Below are positions 44,651 through 55,489 of a stretch of DNA of 64,000 bases, in pieces. Position numbers and translations under genes: made by a program. Origin of the DNA: Undaria pinnatifida (taxonomy: Eukaryota > Sar > Phaeophyceae > Laminariales > Alariaceae). The notes below the pieces were generated by a model. The model did no database searches. It had not been told where the DNA came from and saw only the letters and a list, made by a program, of their open reading frames with translations. The DNA lies in the NCBI GenBank assembly GCA_012845835.1, contig JABAKD010000027.1, positions 9,749,790-9,813,789 on the forward strand, read 5' to 3'. How positions within the stretch are numbered: the first letter of the stretch is position 1; every line of letters starts with the position of its first letter.

Positions 44651-45203
44651 TCGAGGTTAGGTCTTAAGCACTTCCAACTGGAAGAGCTAGGCCATTCGAT
44701 ACTTCGACCTTAAACGCATAAAAAAAACACCATATGTCTAAAACTCGAAATAGTGGTCTCTTTCAGTACGCATAAAAAGAAAAGCCGAGGAAAGATCAAA
44801 CTACTTGAAAATAGACTATGATATTTCTGCACTACTCCAGACGCAGATGGCAAGACGAGGATTTATGTCATGAGTCAGCACATGAGTGGGTGGAAACTTC
44901 GAGAAAGACCCTCCCCTGCCCATGCTGTACGAGCTTGAACAAACGGCCAAAACAAATAACTGGTGCCTGGCAAAAACATTGAGTGCTTCGTACTCCATAC
45001 TCGCTTCATATGTAGGATACCTCGCAGGCGTCTGCCGCCTTCGGTGTGCCTCAGTGTGGCAGTCAGTACAGCAGCACAGCAGGACTGGCCCTCAACCCGG
45101 TTCAATTTCCACCCTCGAAATGTAGGCATCCGTCTGATGTTTCCTCGAGCTTTTGTCGTCTGAAATGCTGTTGTTTGCTGGAAAATACTCGGAAAATTGC
45201 TTC

Positions 45204-45243
45204 AAATATGCACTTGGGCCAAAATGTGCCCAAGTGCATATTT
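45204..45243. repeat. perfect inverted repeat, 16-bp arms
   Basis: AAATATGCACTTGGGC (45204-45219), loop CAAAATGT, then GCCCAAGTGCATATTT (45228-45243). The arms pair completely. No coding context; function unknown. Confidence 0.9.
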
Positions 45244-45584
45244 TGGGAAAATCCACATCTCACCGTGGTCTGCCGTGGTCGTTAGGTCGATAAAATAGAC
45301 CTATTTTGTAGACATTTAAAACACGATAGGGCTTAATTTGGTTTAGAGCCTAAAATATAGGCATATCGTCAGGCTTAAATACGTCTACTACACACACGGT
45401 GGAACTTTAGTCCTCGCACGTACATCGGGGTGGCATCAAAATGTATTTGCGAGAGAATTTTCCCGCGCTGCTAGACGCGGGCGCGGTGTATATGTACCCG
45501 CTGCAACGACGTGAACTATGTCATTACTGTGAGTTCTCCCTCACAATTGACACGGTGGTTACCATACAGCAGTAGCGAAACCTG

Positions 45585-45590
45585 TATAAA
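45585..45590 (+). promoter_or_regulatory. TATA-like box of OTU copy 1
   Basis: CCTGTATAAAGAGATATAAAG lies about 40-45 bp before the ATG at 45630, and the identical block precedes copy 2 (TATAAA at 46235-46240, ATG 46280), so the duplication carried its own core promoter. Confidence 0.5.
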
Positions 45591-45629
45591 GAGATATAAA
45601 GTAGCAACACAACCCAAGCAAAAGTAACG

Positions 45630-46067
45630 ATGCGCACACAACAGACCATATCGGCAACAAACATCGGTATAAGCACGCGGGGAAAAATACTGGACACAGA
45701 AAACAAACAACAAATTGACACCAATGATTCCTCTAACAGCAGCGACAGCAGTACAAACCCATCAGACAGCGAAAATGATCAAGACAACAACAGCGGCAAC
45801 AATAACAATTCTGGTCAATGGTCCATTATTCCCGACATTGGTGATGGTGCATGTTTATTAAGATGTATCTCGCGTCGTGTGCACAACAACCCAGCTTTAC
45901 ATCACATCGTCCGTGCACATATTATTGCCCACATCACAACCAATTTGTACACCGTTATCCCAGGATCAGGTTTCAACACTTTCCACGACAGCATCTTAGC
46001 TGGAGCAAATCAAGGTCATGTAGATAATAAAGAATCATTTGTCGGTGTAGACAATATATTTTTCTGA
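45630..46067 (+). pseudogene. truncated OTU-protease copy
   Basis: Identical or nearly so to the first 128 residues of the full copy at 46280, including the catalytic DGAC motif, then breaks at GCAAATCAAG into unrelated sequence (GHVDNKESFVGVDNIFF, stop). It lacks the second half of the fold and the catalytic His, so it should be inactive as a protease. The repeated block is 45524-46014 against 46171-46664; a 156-bp unique spacer separates them. Only a few substitutions separate the copies, so the event is recent. Confidence 0.85.
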
Positions 46068-46279
46068 ACGGAACAAACAACGCCAACGTGCCCGAAAAAG
46101 TTCCGTTTGTCTTGCAAAGTTCCGTCAGCAGCACCACCAGCAAGCAGCACGTAGTCCATAGACTCTAAGTTTACTGTGAGTTCTCCCTCACAATTGACAC
46201 GGCGGTGGTTACCATACAGCAGTAGCGAAACCTGTATAAAGAGATATAAAGTAGCAACACAACTCAAGCAAAAGTAACG

Positions 46280-46927
46280 ATGTGCACACAACAGACCATA
46301 TCGGCAACAAACATCGGTATAAGCGCGCGGGGAAAAATACTGGACACAGAAAACACACAACAAATTGACACCAATGATTCCTCTAACAGCAGCGACAGCA
46401 GTACAAACCCATCAGACAGCGAAAATGATCAAGACAACAACAGCGGCAACAATAACAATTCTGGTCAATGGTCCATTATTCCCGACATTGGTGATGGTGC
46501 ATGTTTATTAAGATGTATCTCGCGTCGTGTGCACAACAACCCAGCTTTACATCACATCGTCCGTGCACATATTATTGCCCACATCACAACCAATTTGTAC
46601 ACCGTTATCCCAGGATCAGGTTTCAACACTTTCCACGACAGCATCTTAGCTGGAGCAAATCAAGAACTTGTGGAAGTCGCTGGATCTCAACCTACTACAT
46701 ATTCGAGTGTTGAAGAGTATCTCCACTTCATGTCACAGCCTTACGCATATGCTACAAACGTAGAATTAGTTGCTGCCACGCAGTTATACGGAGTGGACTT
46801 TCGAATAACTTATCACACCGAGCCTCAGAAATATCGCAACCCTCCTCCTCCAAAAGTCTGTGATATCTTATTATATTATCCACATTCTTTCCACAACGCA
46901 TCCCTCCGATATACACCTTCTGCATAA
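46280..46927 (+). CDS. OTU-domain cysteine protease (deubiquitinase-like)
   Basis: OTU proteins cleave ubiquitin chains in the cytosol or nucleus; cellular and element-borne forms exist. The single-exon frame codes for 215 residues: a Ser/Asn/Asp-rich disordered start (residues 1-65), then the OTU fold. The catalytic loop reads IGDGACLLRCIS (Asp72, Cys75), the middle carries YSSVEEYLHFMSQPYAYATN as in other OTUs, and the end SFHNASLRY supplies the catalytic His (about 205). Length and motif spacing fit a minimal OTU domain. The absence of introns is unlike the neighbouring genes and hints at a retrocopied or element-borne origin, which is inference. A TATAAA lies 45 bp upstream of the ATG. 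Substrate and partners cannot be read from the sequence. Confidence 0.85.
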   Translation: MCTQQTISATNIGISARGKILDTENTQQIDTNDSSNSSDSSTNPSDSENDQDNNSGNNNNSGQWSIIPDIGDGACLLRCISRRVHNNPALHHIVRAHIIAHITTNLYTVIPGSGFNTFHDSILAGANQELVEVAGSQPTTYSSVEEYLHFMSQPYAYATNVELVAATQLYGVDFRITYHTEPQKYRNPPPPKVCDILLYYPHSFHNASLRYTPSA

Positions 46928-48179
46928 ATACTTCATCATCATCAGTTAGTTGTAGTCATTCGACTTGCGTCGCCTCCGGGAGGCACGTGTCCACCTCCCG
47001 AAGGGGAACCTTGTATATCGTACACATGTAGCACGTATTTTTTTCAAGCGGAGCACTCAGTCGGTTACGCACCTTCGCATAGCGGCGGGTGGGTGGAGCA
47101 CGCTCCAAAAAGAAGAGGGGGAGGCGCGAAGATAGACGGTAAAATCGCTTTCACCTGTTGGCGGGGGGTACGGGGCGCCGGGGCCGGGGGAGGGGGGGGC
47201 GGTGACGCACTCCTCCAAGCGGTATTTTTTTGACGCACTCATCCCCTATTGTGTTGTTCGCGCGTTTTCGCCATCGCTGATATATTCAAGCGCTGACGGA
47301 CGCGGCGGCGGCAGGGGCGCGCTCCTCCTCCTCCTCTCTGCAGCATTTTTCCATGCGTTTTTCATCGCGGGTGGGCAAGGGTTTCATCGCCAATTGGTGC
47401 ACGGATATGGGGGGGGGAGGGGGGGCACTCCTTCTCTACTACTGCTGTGTTTCTTTGCGCGGGTTCCATCACCAATTCGTGAAAAATGCGGATGTTTTTT
47501 CATGCAGATCACGGATGGTTGATGCAAAGCACGAACCAGCAGCAGCGATATTACCACCATAATCGCCCTCTCGCTCGCGGCATCCGATTTGCAGGCGATA
47601 GCCGTTTTATCGACCAAAAAAAATATTTTCAAGGACACAGTGCGCCGCCTCTTATTACACCACGCATAGTCTATAAAGTTAAGGGTGTAGGTGGGGCAAA
47701 ACCTGCCTCACACAAGAATTTGATACTTACTCCCCAAAACAACGACCAGACAAGTGTATGGAGTTCGTACGATACGAGCACAGCATGGTGGAGATGCCCG
47801 TAGCACTGGAGCACGCTCTACTAGATGGCAGTAGATGTATGCTACACGGTAGAGGGGTGCAAACATTATTTTTGAGATCGTCGCACCGTCGTCGCGTTTT
47901 TTGGTCGCGATGTTCACACGGGTCACGAAATAATCCTGTTAGGTTATCATCTCTTGTAGAACTGCACGCCCGTGTTCGGAGACAAAACTATTGTTGGAAA
48001 CATGGTGTGGAATTTTGTTTTCAGAGTTCGAGTAGGAGGGGATCGCGTTATGTGTATTGCGCTCCCCCCGCCGGTCTGTCTCTTTGCGCCCCCCCCCACT
48101 GACCGCTTTGGCACCGCGCCGCATTGTTGCGTCGAGAATTCATGCTACGGTAGAGAGAGATGCATCCTTTTTATCCTCT

Positions 48180-48620
48180 TGAGGATTACTGTTTGAGGAG
48201 CTCTATACCTCTCACCCAAATAACGTATTTTGAGCAAACCGAAAGACTTAGTGCAACCCGATCAACAACTGCATGGCTTAGGTATACAATGAATTATTCA
48301 TATTTGTTTGCCAAACAAGAACGACATTCCGACGGTTTTGGGCGAAAGAGAGAACGTCTGCTACAATAGAGGCTAGCACTTTTTCGCTGATATTTCTTTT
48401 TTCTGGAATTTCAGCACTCTCCCTAACCCAATAATCGCCGGTGGGGAATGCACCATTTTTTTGCATTTTTTTCCCGTTCATGCCTAGTAGTGTGGACGTG
48501 AGGTTTTTCATCGGGTTGTGCTTTCATTCTTCTCAAAACCGTTTCTTTGGGTGTAGAGGGGCACAGAGCTCCCTAAGTTGAGGAGTCATAAAAGAAAAAT
48601 GGCGCACACCTCTAGACTAC
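48180..48620. repeat. foldback-family element
   Basis: A reverse-oriented arm (CTGCATGGCTTAGGTATACA, CATTCCGACGGTTTTGGGCG) and a forward arm (ACCCAATAATCGCCGG, TTCATGCC...) flank a centre with CTGCTACAATAGAGGCTAGCA. More diverged than the 50-kb copy. Confidence 0.55.
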
Positions 48621-49074
48621 CGTGTAGCATGTGTCGGAGTCCCGCCACACAGATAACGTAGTTTAGCCCAAAGTGTTACCTCTATATGATTGGACTCGTC
48701 GGAGAGGCATGGGCGCAAACGCACTGATCTGGCATTATCGACATGCGGACTTGATACTACATGCCGACATAAAATGACAAAACACTAACGATTTACAGCA
48801 TCATCCACACGGACGCAGCGCGGGCTGCTAGGTTAGAGGACGATGTGTAGTTGTGTGATAAGGCACGCACGTAGCTTACCCTATGGTAGGACACTTTACA
48901 GTAGTATCGTGTGCTGCACGCTCAAACTGTCATAAGAACGCGTTTCTCGTTCGTTTAAATCGCTGTACGTGGATCTCCTATCTGAAGAACCAACCTCAGA
49001 GTCAACTTCAGATCAACGCTTGTTTTACTAGGTGAGCATTCCTACTGTAGAAACAATCACACTTGCTGTAGGAA

Positions 49075-49440
49075 CAAGCACGCTAAGAAGCAAGCTCAGG
49101 GGCAAAAAACTCAGAACCAAAAAGCAAGCCAAGACAAGCAAGCCCAGAAGCAAGCCTAGAAGCAGGCGTGAAATCAAGCTTAGAAGGGAGAGTACATGCA
49201 AAAGCTAAAAAGGGGGCTTACAAGCGAAAGCTCACAAGCGAAAGAGCTTACAAGGAAAAGCTTACAAGGAAAAGCTTACCAGCAAGCTTACAAGGAAGTC
49301 TCCCTATAAGCCTGCTTAAGAGACAACCTGAGAAGAAGGGCTTAGAATGGATGGCCCCTTAGAAGTAGGCTCATTATAGCCGAAGCTCAGAATCGAGCCC
49401 AGAAGCAAGTTTAGAAGCAAGGGGGTAGGATAAACCATAG
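49075..49440 (+). repeat. degenerate AGAAGCAAGC / CTTACAAGG tract
   Basis: About 365 bp made of imperfect AGAAGCAAGC, AAGCTTACAAGGAAA and CAAGCGAAAGCT words. Composition is A/G-rich on the + strand. Confidence 0.75.
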
Positions 49441-49599
49441 AAGCAAACAAATTGCGAGGAAAGCCGGTAAACTCGGGAAAACAGCCGTACCCAAACCGTA
49501 TGATGCACACATCGGACACTTCACGCTCTAGACAATTTGACCGTAAATCCCATAGCTAACGTCATGTCATGTATAGGATCTGTACATCGGACACATACA

Positions 49600-49900
49600 T
49601 GCTACGGTCAAGATGCACTTTTTTTCCCGGTGCTCCTTCCTTGAGGAGCTTTACCCCGCGCCAAAAAAATTCATCTAGAGAACGCGGGAAGTGCTACCCG
49701 ACGGACAATCCCATGACCTAGGTATTCAACGAAAATTGTTGAAAAACATTCCCCGAAATTCCGACGATTTTGGGTGAAGGAGCCCCGTCAGTCAGAAACA
49801 ATGCGGCCAAAAAGTGATACCTCTATCGTACCACGCGTCATGAAAGAGTGCATATCCAACCGAGGAAAACACGAGCTAGATCATGCACATATCGTACGGC
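49600..49900 (-). repeat. reverse-oriented foldback-family arm
   Basis: Contains ATTCCGACGATTTTGGGTGA, AGGAGCCCCGTCAGTCAGAAA and TGATACCTCTATCGTACCAC in reverse family order, with the CATGACCTAGGTATTC word upstream. Confidence 0.7.
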
Positions 49901-50239
49901 TCCCAGACCCGGGCAACATGAACTAGACCACATACAGATCGTCCCTGAGTCATGCCCACGCTAGGGGTGCACCAGAAGTTTCTGAGCTCCCAACATGCGG
50001 AGTTCAATGCCAACATCACCCGGAACACGGCCTCGACGACACTCGTTCGTGCAAGCCCAACCAACATTTCTATTCGCTGACGTAGTCCTAAAACAAATGA
50101 TTGACTCGCAAAATTATTATTACTAAACCATAATCCCACACAATAGCAGCTCAACCGATCGGCCATAAACGTTTGGCCCGACCCCCCCGAAAGTTGTAGG
50201 TAATCAAGCGACATATGCTACGGTATCTGTAAGAGTTTT

Positions 50240-50790
50240 TTATATTTTCTGAGGCATGCCTCGCTTGACGAGCGCCCTTTACCTCGCACCGACCAAAAAA
50301 ACAAACGTTTCTTTTACTACACTGAAAGCGCAACCCGACCATGAAAAAAAAAATCATGGTCCTCTACGTTTACGAAACATTCCAAGATTGAAAAACGGCG
50401 ACGACATTCTGACGACACTGGGTCAAGGAGGGTTAACGAGGCCCGTCGTTCAGAAACAAAACAGTCAAAAAGTGCTCTCTACCTCTTTCCTACCGCACGC
50501 GTCAAGTGGGAGAGAGAGACGCCTGCTACGCTAGGGTATACCACTTTTCTGCAATAATGTGCTTTGAATGGTGGGGTTCCTAACCCAAAATCGTCGGAAT
50601 CTTACAAATACTATCAGGTATTTCGTACCAAATATTAATTGTGTTGTGTCCCTAGGCCATGGGTTTGTTCGTCGATTTGCGTTTTTATTAAGCTCGAAAT
50701 CAGTTTCTTTTCCTAAGAGGTTAGGAGCCCCAGAAAAAAGAGCCAGTGCACCTCTACCGTATGCTATTAAAATAGCATGTGTTGAAAATA
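50240..50790. repeat. foldback-family element with both arms
   Basis: The reverse arm (50250-50470: AAAATCATGGTCC, CGACGACACTGGGTCAAGG, CCCGTCGTTCAGAAAC) and the forward arm (50560-50790: GAATGGTGGGGTTCC, AACCCAAAATCGTCGG, GGCCATGGG, GTTCGTC) face each other across a 90-bp centre (CTACCTCTTTCCTACCGCAC ... CTGCTACGCTAGGGTATACC). This is the clearest complete unit of the family. Confidence 0.7.
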
Positions 50791-51864
50791 GGTGATCTGT
50801 GCGACGTGTGAATTAAATATCAGCCCAAACTCCAAAAAATAAAACACAACTCCCAAGAAAGCGTACTTTGAAGAATTTCGTACTTTGTTTTCAAGCCTTG
50901 TCTAGAAAAGGTGCACCTGTGCGTGTGCTAGGTATGTAGACGCGTGGTGAGTGAAAAGTGTAGACAGCGTCCAAAATACACTATTGTAAGAGAGCACATC
51001 CGTCGCCAGAACTCGCACAGCAGGATATTGGTAATTCCGTCCTCAAGTTGTGTGCGAGATGGTGGTCGACGGACTCTTTAGGCAATTCAAAAGCCGGGGG
51101 TTCGTATATTTGGCGCGGTTAAAACTAGAAGCTCTCATTCGCTCGTACCAGGTACCATGGTATATTTTTTTAGGGGTGGCAAGAAAACGTCACGGTACTG
51201 CTAGGTTTCCCCCACCACCTCCATCACTTTTTACTTCCAAACTCAACTTGTGCGGGGTTTCACCCTCAGCGACCTTCTGGACAAGCCGTGGTCACAAGTG
51301 TCTTCCGGTTCTCTCCGGTACGTGCCTTCATTTTTATCGCGCGTAGAACATTCCCACTTTTCAGGTTTTAATTCGCGTCGACTTTTATCGAATTTGCAAA
51401 CGTGACTGATTACTAATAATAGTGATGGGTACGCAGGATCCCGCAGCACAACCGAAGCGCAATTCACAAAATAACACACCAAACAACAATCGAAATCCCG
51501 GCGCAGTTAAGAACACACACAACAACCTTGACAATTAGCAAAACCTCAAGTTTAGTTACAAAAAAATAATAAAACAAAACAGCGTTGAGGCTGAAGAAAA
51601 AAAGCAAAACGTCAGCGTCGTTCCAACCGAACAAACCTCTGCGTTGACGAACACCAAAAAAAATCAGTGCAGGAAACAAAAAACACACACATACCAACAG
51701 CGTTGACAAACAAAACCAGATGCCACGGATAGAAACGGGAACAAAATCAAAACCGAAAAGGATCACCTTAACCCCTTACCCCCGATTAAAAACGCCAGTA
51801 CAATGCCAAAAAGCGGGGGAACTAGTAACACATTTCGGAACAGTATTAGATTTGGCCTTCATCG

Positions 51865-54800
51865 TCATGCCGACTCAAACTCCCCCCACCCATCATCATC
51901 GTCGTCATCGTTGCCACCACCATCACCAGCACCTCCTCTGTTAGCCCCAACCCCGCTCTCCTCCGACCCCTCCGGTATCCCCTCCGTGCCCCCCTCGGCC
52001 CCAAAGCTCCCCAACAATGATGCTCGTGTATCTTGGGCGTCAACCTCGGCATCAGATGGAACGGCGCCCGGTGACATCGCGTCTGGCGGCTCGATCGCCG
52101 ACGGCGATGCTCCGGTTGGTGACGACGTTCTGTTTCGCGGCGACGTTGCGTTTGGTGGCGGCGAAATCGGTGGGGGCGAGCCCGCCAGGGCTGAACCTTT
52201 GTACGTCGCGCCTGGCAGTGGGGGAGGTGCCAAAAGTCCCACCCCGGCACCCCCCGCGCTGGGAGCATCGTTTCTCGGGCGTCGACGGGTTCGCGAGCTT
52301 CCATTTGAAGCAACCTGGTTCAGGAGATATGTCATCATCGTGAGGGGGGGGGGGGTATACTCATTTGTTGCTTGCCTTAGTCATTTGACCATTGACCGCG
52401 CATCCTTTTTGAGACGGAGCACCGTTCCTACTCCTAGTTGAGACACCTCCAACATGTATGCGCTCAGCGCGTTCTGCCATATACTACATAACACGTTTTT
52501 CTTATCTCATCTCCTTCCTCTTTGGCCGGGGTGAAGGGGGGGGGGGGGGGGTTACTCAGTTTGTGCATGGCGGTAGTCGTATGGCCATAGACCCTCGTAT
52601 CCCTACTATGCCGGGACGGAGCACGTCGGGTTTTTACCCACCAGGCAGACATTGCTTGCACCAAGCGGGAAGCGTCGTGAGGTGTTCGGCGAGTCGCATG
52701 AAGGGTGAACCGCATCCTTCCAAGAACCGCTCGTAAAACGGACTTCGGCACCTTGTGCCTACTTTCTTGCTATTGGATGACAAGCGCCAATGAGAAACTT
52801 TGTTTTCTGGTGTGGCCACTCCAGAGACAGCAATGGGTATTACTATGTAACTGCCTCGTGGATGCCTTGCCATATTCACAATACGTGATGCGATCATTCC
52901 CCTTGTGCGGAGTTAGGGTTCTCCACCGTGCCACAATATGATCTACCTCGAGAACCATCATGGTGACCGCCAAAAAAAGAACAAAAAAAAAAACGGTACC
53001 CTGGCTGCCTAGCTCACGCAGTGATTGGCATGTTTTACAGCGTCGTTGCCGACCAACGCCAATCCCAATACACATACGGAGGGGGGGATAATAGGGTGGG
53101 CGTGGTGGTGGTATTTTTGTGTTTGCGTTGTATCCTCCGGTGGACGGGGGGGATAAGAGGTTTAGGTTTTTAGAGTGGGCTCATTTCCCCCCCGATTCCG
53201 GCTGTATTACTTGTGAAGGTTATTCGTATAGAGTAGGTCATTCTGGGTTTGGCAATAAAAGGAATGTGCGCCACAGCGAAAGGCTCGCTCACTGTATGTA
53301 GCACACCTGCGTCGCGTATCAATTATAACTCCGTAGCAAAACACAACGGTGCTGCCATTGGTGGTAAATGTCTCCAGAGGATCAAGTAAAAAAAAAAGCG
53401 GGTCTTAATTCTTTGCAAGTTGAGAGGGAAAAGTTGCTATGCAGTGCGCGCTATCAAAATGTGCGATGTTGTATATCGAATCGAGTTTGATGCGATACCG
53501 ATAACCCCCCCCCAAAAATACATCATATGTCGATGTCTGATGTCCGATATCCAACACATCGAAGCTTTCGTTCAGTATCACTAAAAAAAACACAGGAATG
53601 CTAGGCAGGGGACGGAGAGCAAAACACGTTAAACATGATACCTCGTAGTACGATATCGTAAGTTCAATATATTATACTTCGATGATTTGACATATCGAAA
53701 CCGGGTTCTTTTCGATATCGAATATTTCCATACGGCATCCAAGACTAATAACAGTACGCAACGCACCTTGAACCCAATGTGAACCTTTTCCCCCTCTGCG
53801 ATGGAGAGGTCCTTCATCTGCGGAACTGGCCCCGGGTCTCCCTCACTCTCGCTCGCCTCCGTCCGCTGCAAACCCACCGCCGAGAAAAAATGTGGGTATA
53901 ACAAGAGTCGCGTCAGTCACCGCGTCCAAGCGGCGAAAATAAAATAGACTAATACACCAACAATAAAAACAACAAACAAAAAATGAACGAAGAAATCACT
54001 CAAAAAAAAAGAAAACATGCATAATACAAAATACAAAAAAGCCAAAAAAAACTGGTGCCTGGTACAAAAAACACGCAACGCATACAAAAACAATCAGTAG
54101 TTTTTTCCCCTGTGCCGCAACAAACCTCTCACCGCAACAGCGGAGCTCTCTGCCGCGCGCTTCTGTCTGTCGAGAAAGCGAACAAAGTCGTCTAGCACGG
54201 CTTTCAAGTCGAACGCCGAGCTACGATCTCGGAAACCTGTTGTTCAATGGTCGTGTTTGCGGGGCGGGATATCGCGTCATCGGTGCAGGTGTGAGAGGGG
54301 CAGCGCTACATAAATGGGGGTGGGGGTGGGAGTGGGGGTTGGAGTGGGGGGGTACAGTGGGGGGGGGGGGTAGGGTCTTGCGCGCGCATGTTCTTCTGTA
54401 TTCGCGCGCCCGGGCGAAAATGGTTACCGCGGTTAGCGGGAGAGACTGCCGCCGCGTACGATCCCCCCTTCCCATAGACTACCGCCTGCCTCTGTCCTCC
54501 TGCACAACCCCCTCCTTCTCCCCCCTTTCCCCTCTTCCACGTCCTCCTTCTCTTCCTCCTTCACTTCCTCCTTCTTCTACGTCTTCTCTTCCTTTCTTCC
54601 TCCCTCCCCTCCTCCTCCTTCTCCCCCCCCCTCCCCAGCGAATCCGCTAAATTTCAAATGGAAGTGGGGAGAAGATGAGTCACCGATCGAAGACCAGTAT
54701 GCGTACCTTGGACAGAGGTGTCAATAAGGACTGCTCTTGGGATGCACACATAGCGGAGGTAATAAAAAAGGGTAAATCACAAGTAGGCAAGATGGATGCG

Positions 54801-55452
54801 ATCCTAACAGACTTGACACTAGGATTAAATATGTATTCTGATTAATGTGATTGTACCAAAGTCAGAGTATGCAGGAGAAGTATGGGAAGGGAACGCGAAG
54901 TTCGTACAAGTAAAACAACTGGAAACAGCGCAGATGACAGCAGCTAAAAAAAGGCACTAGGATGCTCAAGTACGACGAGTAATACAGTATTCAGAGCAGA
55001 ACTAGGAATGTACCCACTTAAAAAGAAATAGAGACGTGATAAAGTTGAACTAGCAATATAAAGTAAGGAATATACCAGAAAAGAGGTTGCCGGCCATAGC
55101 TGATGGGGCCGTATGGGAGAAAATAACACAAGGGCTGAAATAAGATAGGATAACGTAGTCGAGAAAACATGAAAGGAGTTAGGGGGAGGCCAAGAAGAGG
55201 TACTGTCCATAGAGAAGCTTGGCGGGTACAAGACAGAAGTAAAATAAATCACATGAGAAAGGGAAAGGCTAGCGCTAAGAAATAGGGTGAAGCGCTTGAG
55301 ATATATACGGGGGGTTGAGGGAATATATTGGAATGAAAACGTCTGCAAGGCGCAATGGACAAAGCAAAAAAGCTGAAACTGCGATTTCGTGTAGGGGACC
55401 TGGACCTACCAGAAAGAAGAGATATACCAGTTGTCGGGAGGAGGGCGCGGCT

Positions 55453-55489
<37 letters not shown>

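Larger units (their letters stand above)
43983..45523. other. intergenic between enkurin and the OTU genes
   Basis: No gene is seen. It contains a perfect 39-bp tandem duplication (44573-44650) and a perfect 16-bp hairpin (45204-45243). Confidence 0.5.
46928..51864. other. intergenic, rich in foldback-family copies
   Basis: No gene is supported; frames up to 114 codons have no natural composition. It contains foldback-family material (48180-48620, 49600-49900, 50240-50790), a degenerate AAGCAAGC/CTTACAAGG tract (49075-49440), poly-G near 47190 and 47410, and a segment at 51245-51420 that resembles 5150-5310 (GGTACGTGCCTTC(G/A)TTTTTATCGCG). The word GGGGAACCTTGTA near 47003 is shared with 29980. 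Confidence 0.5.
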
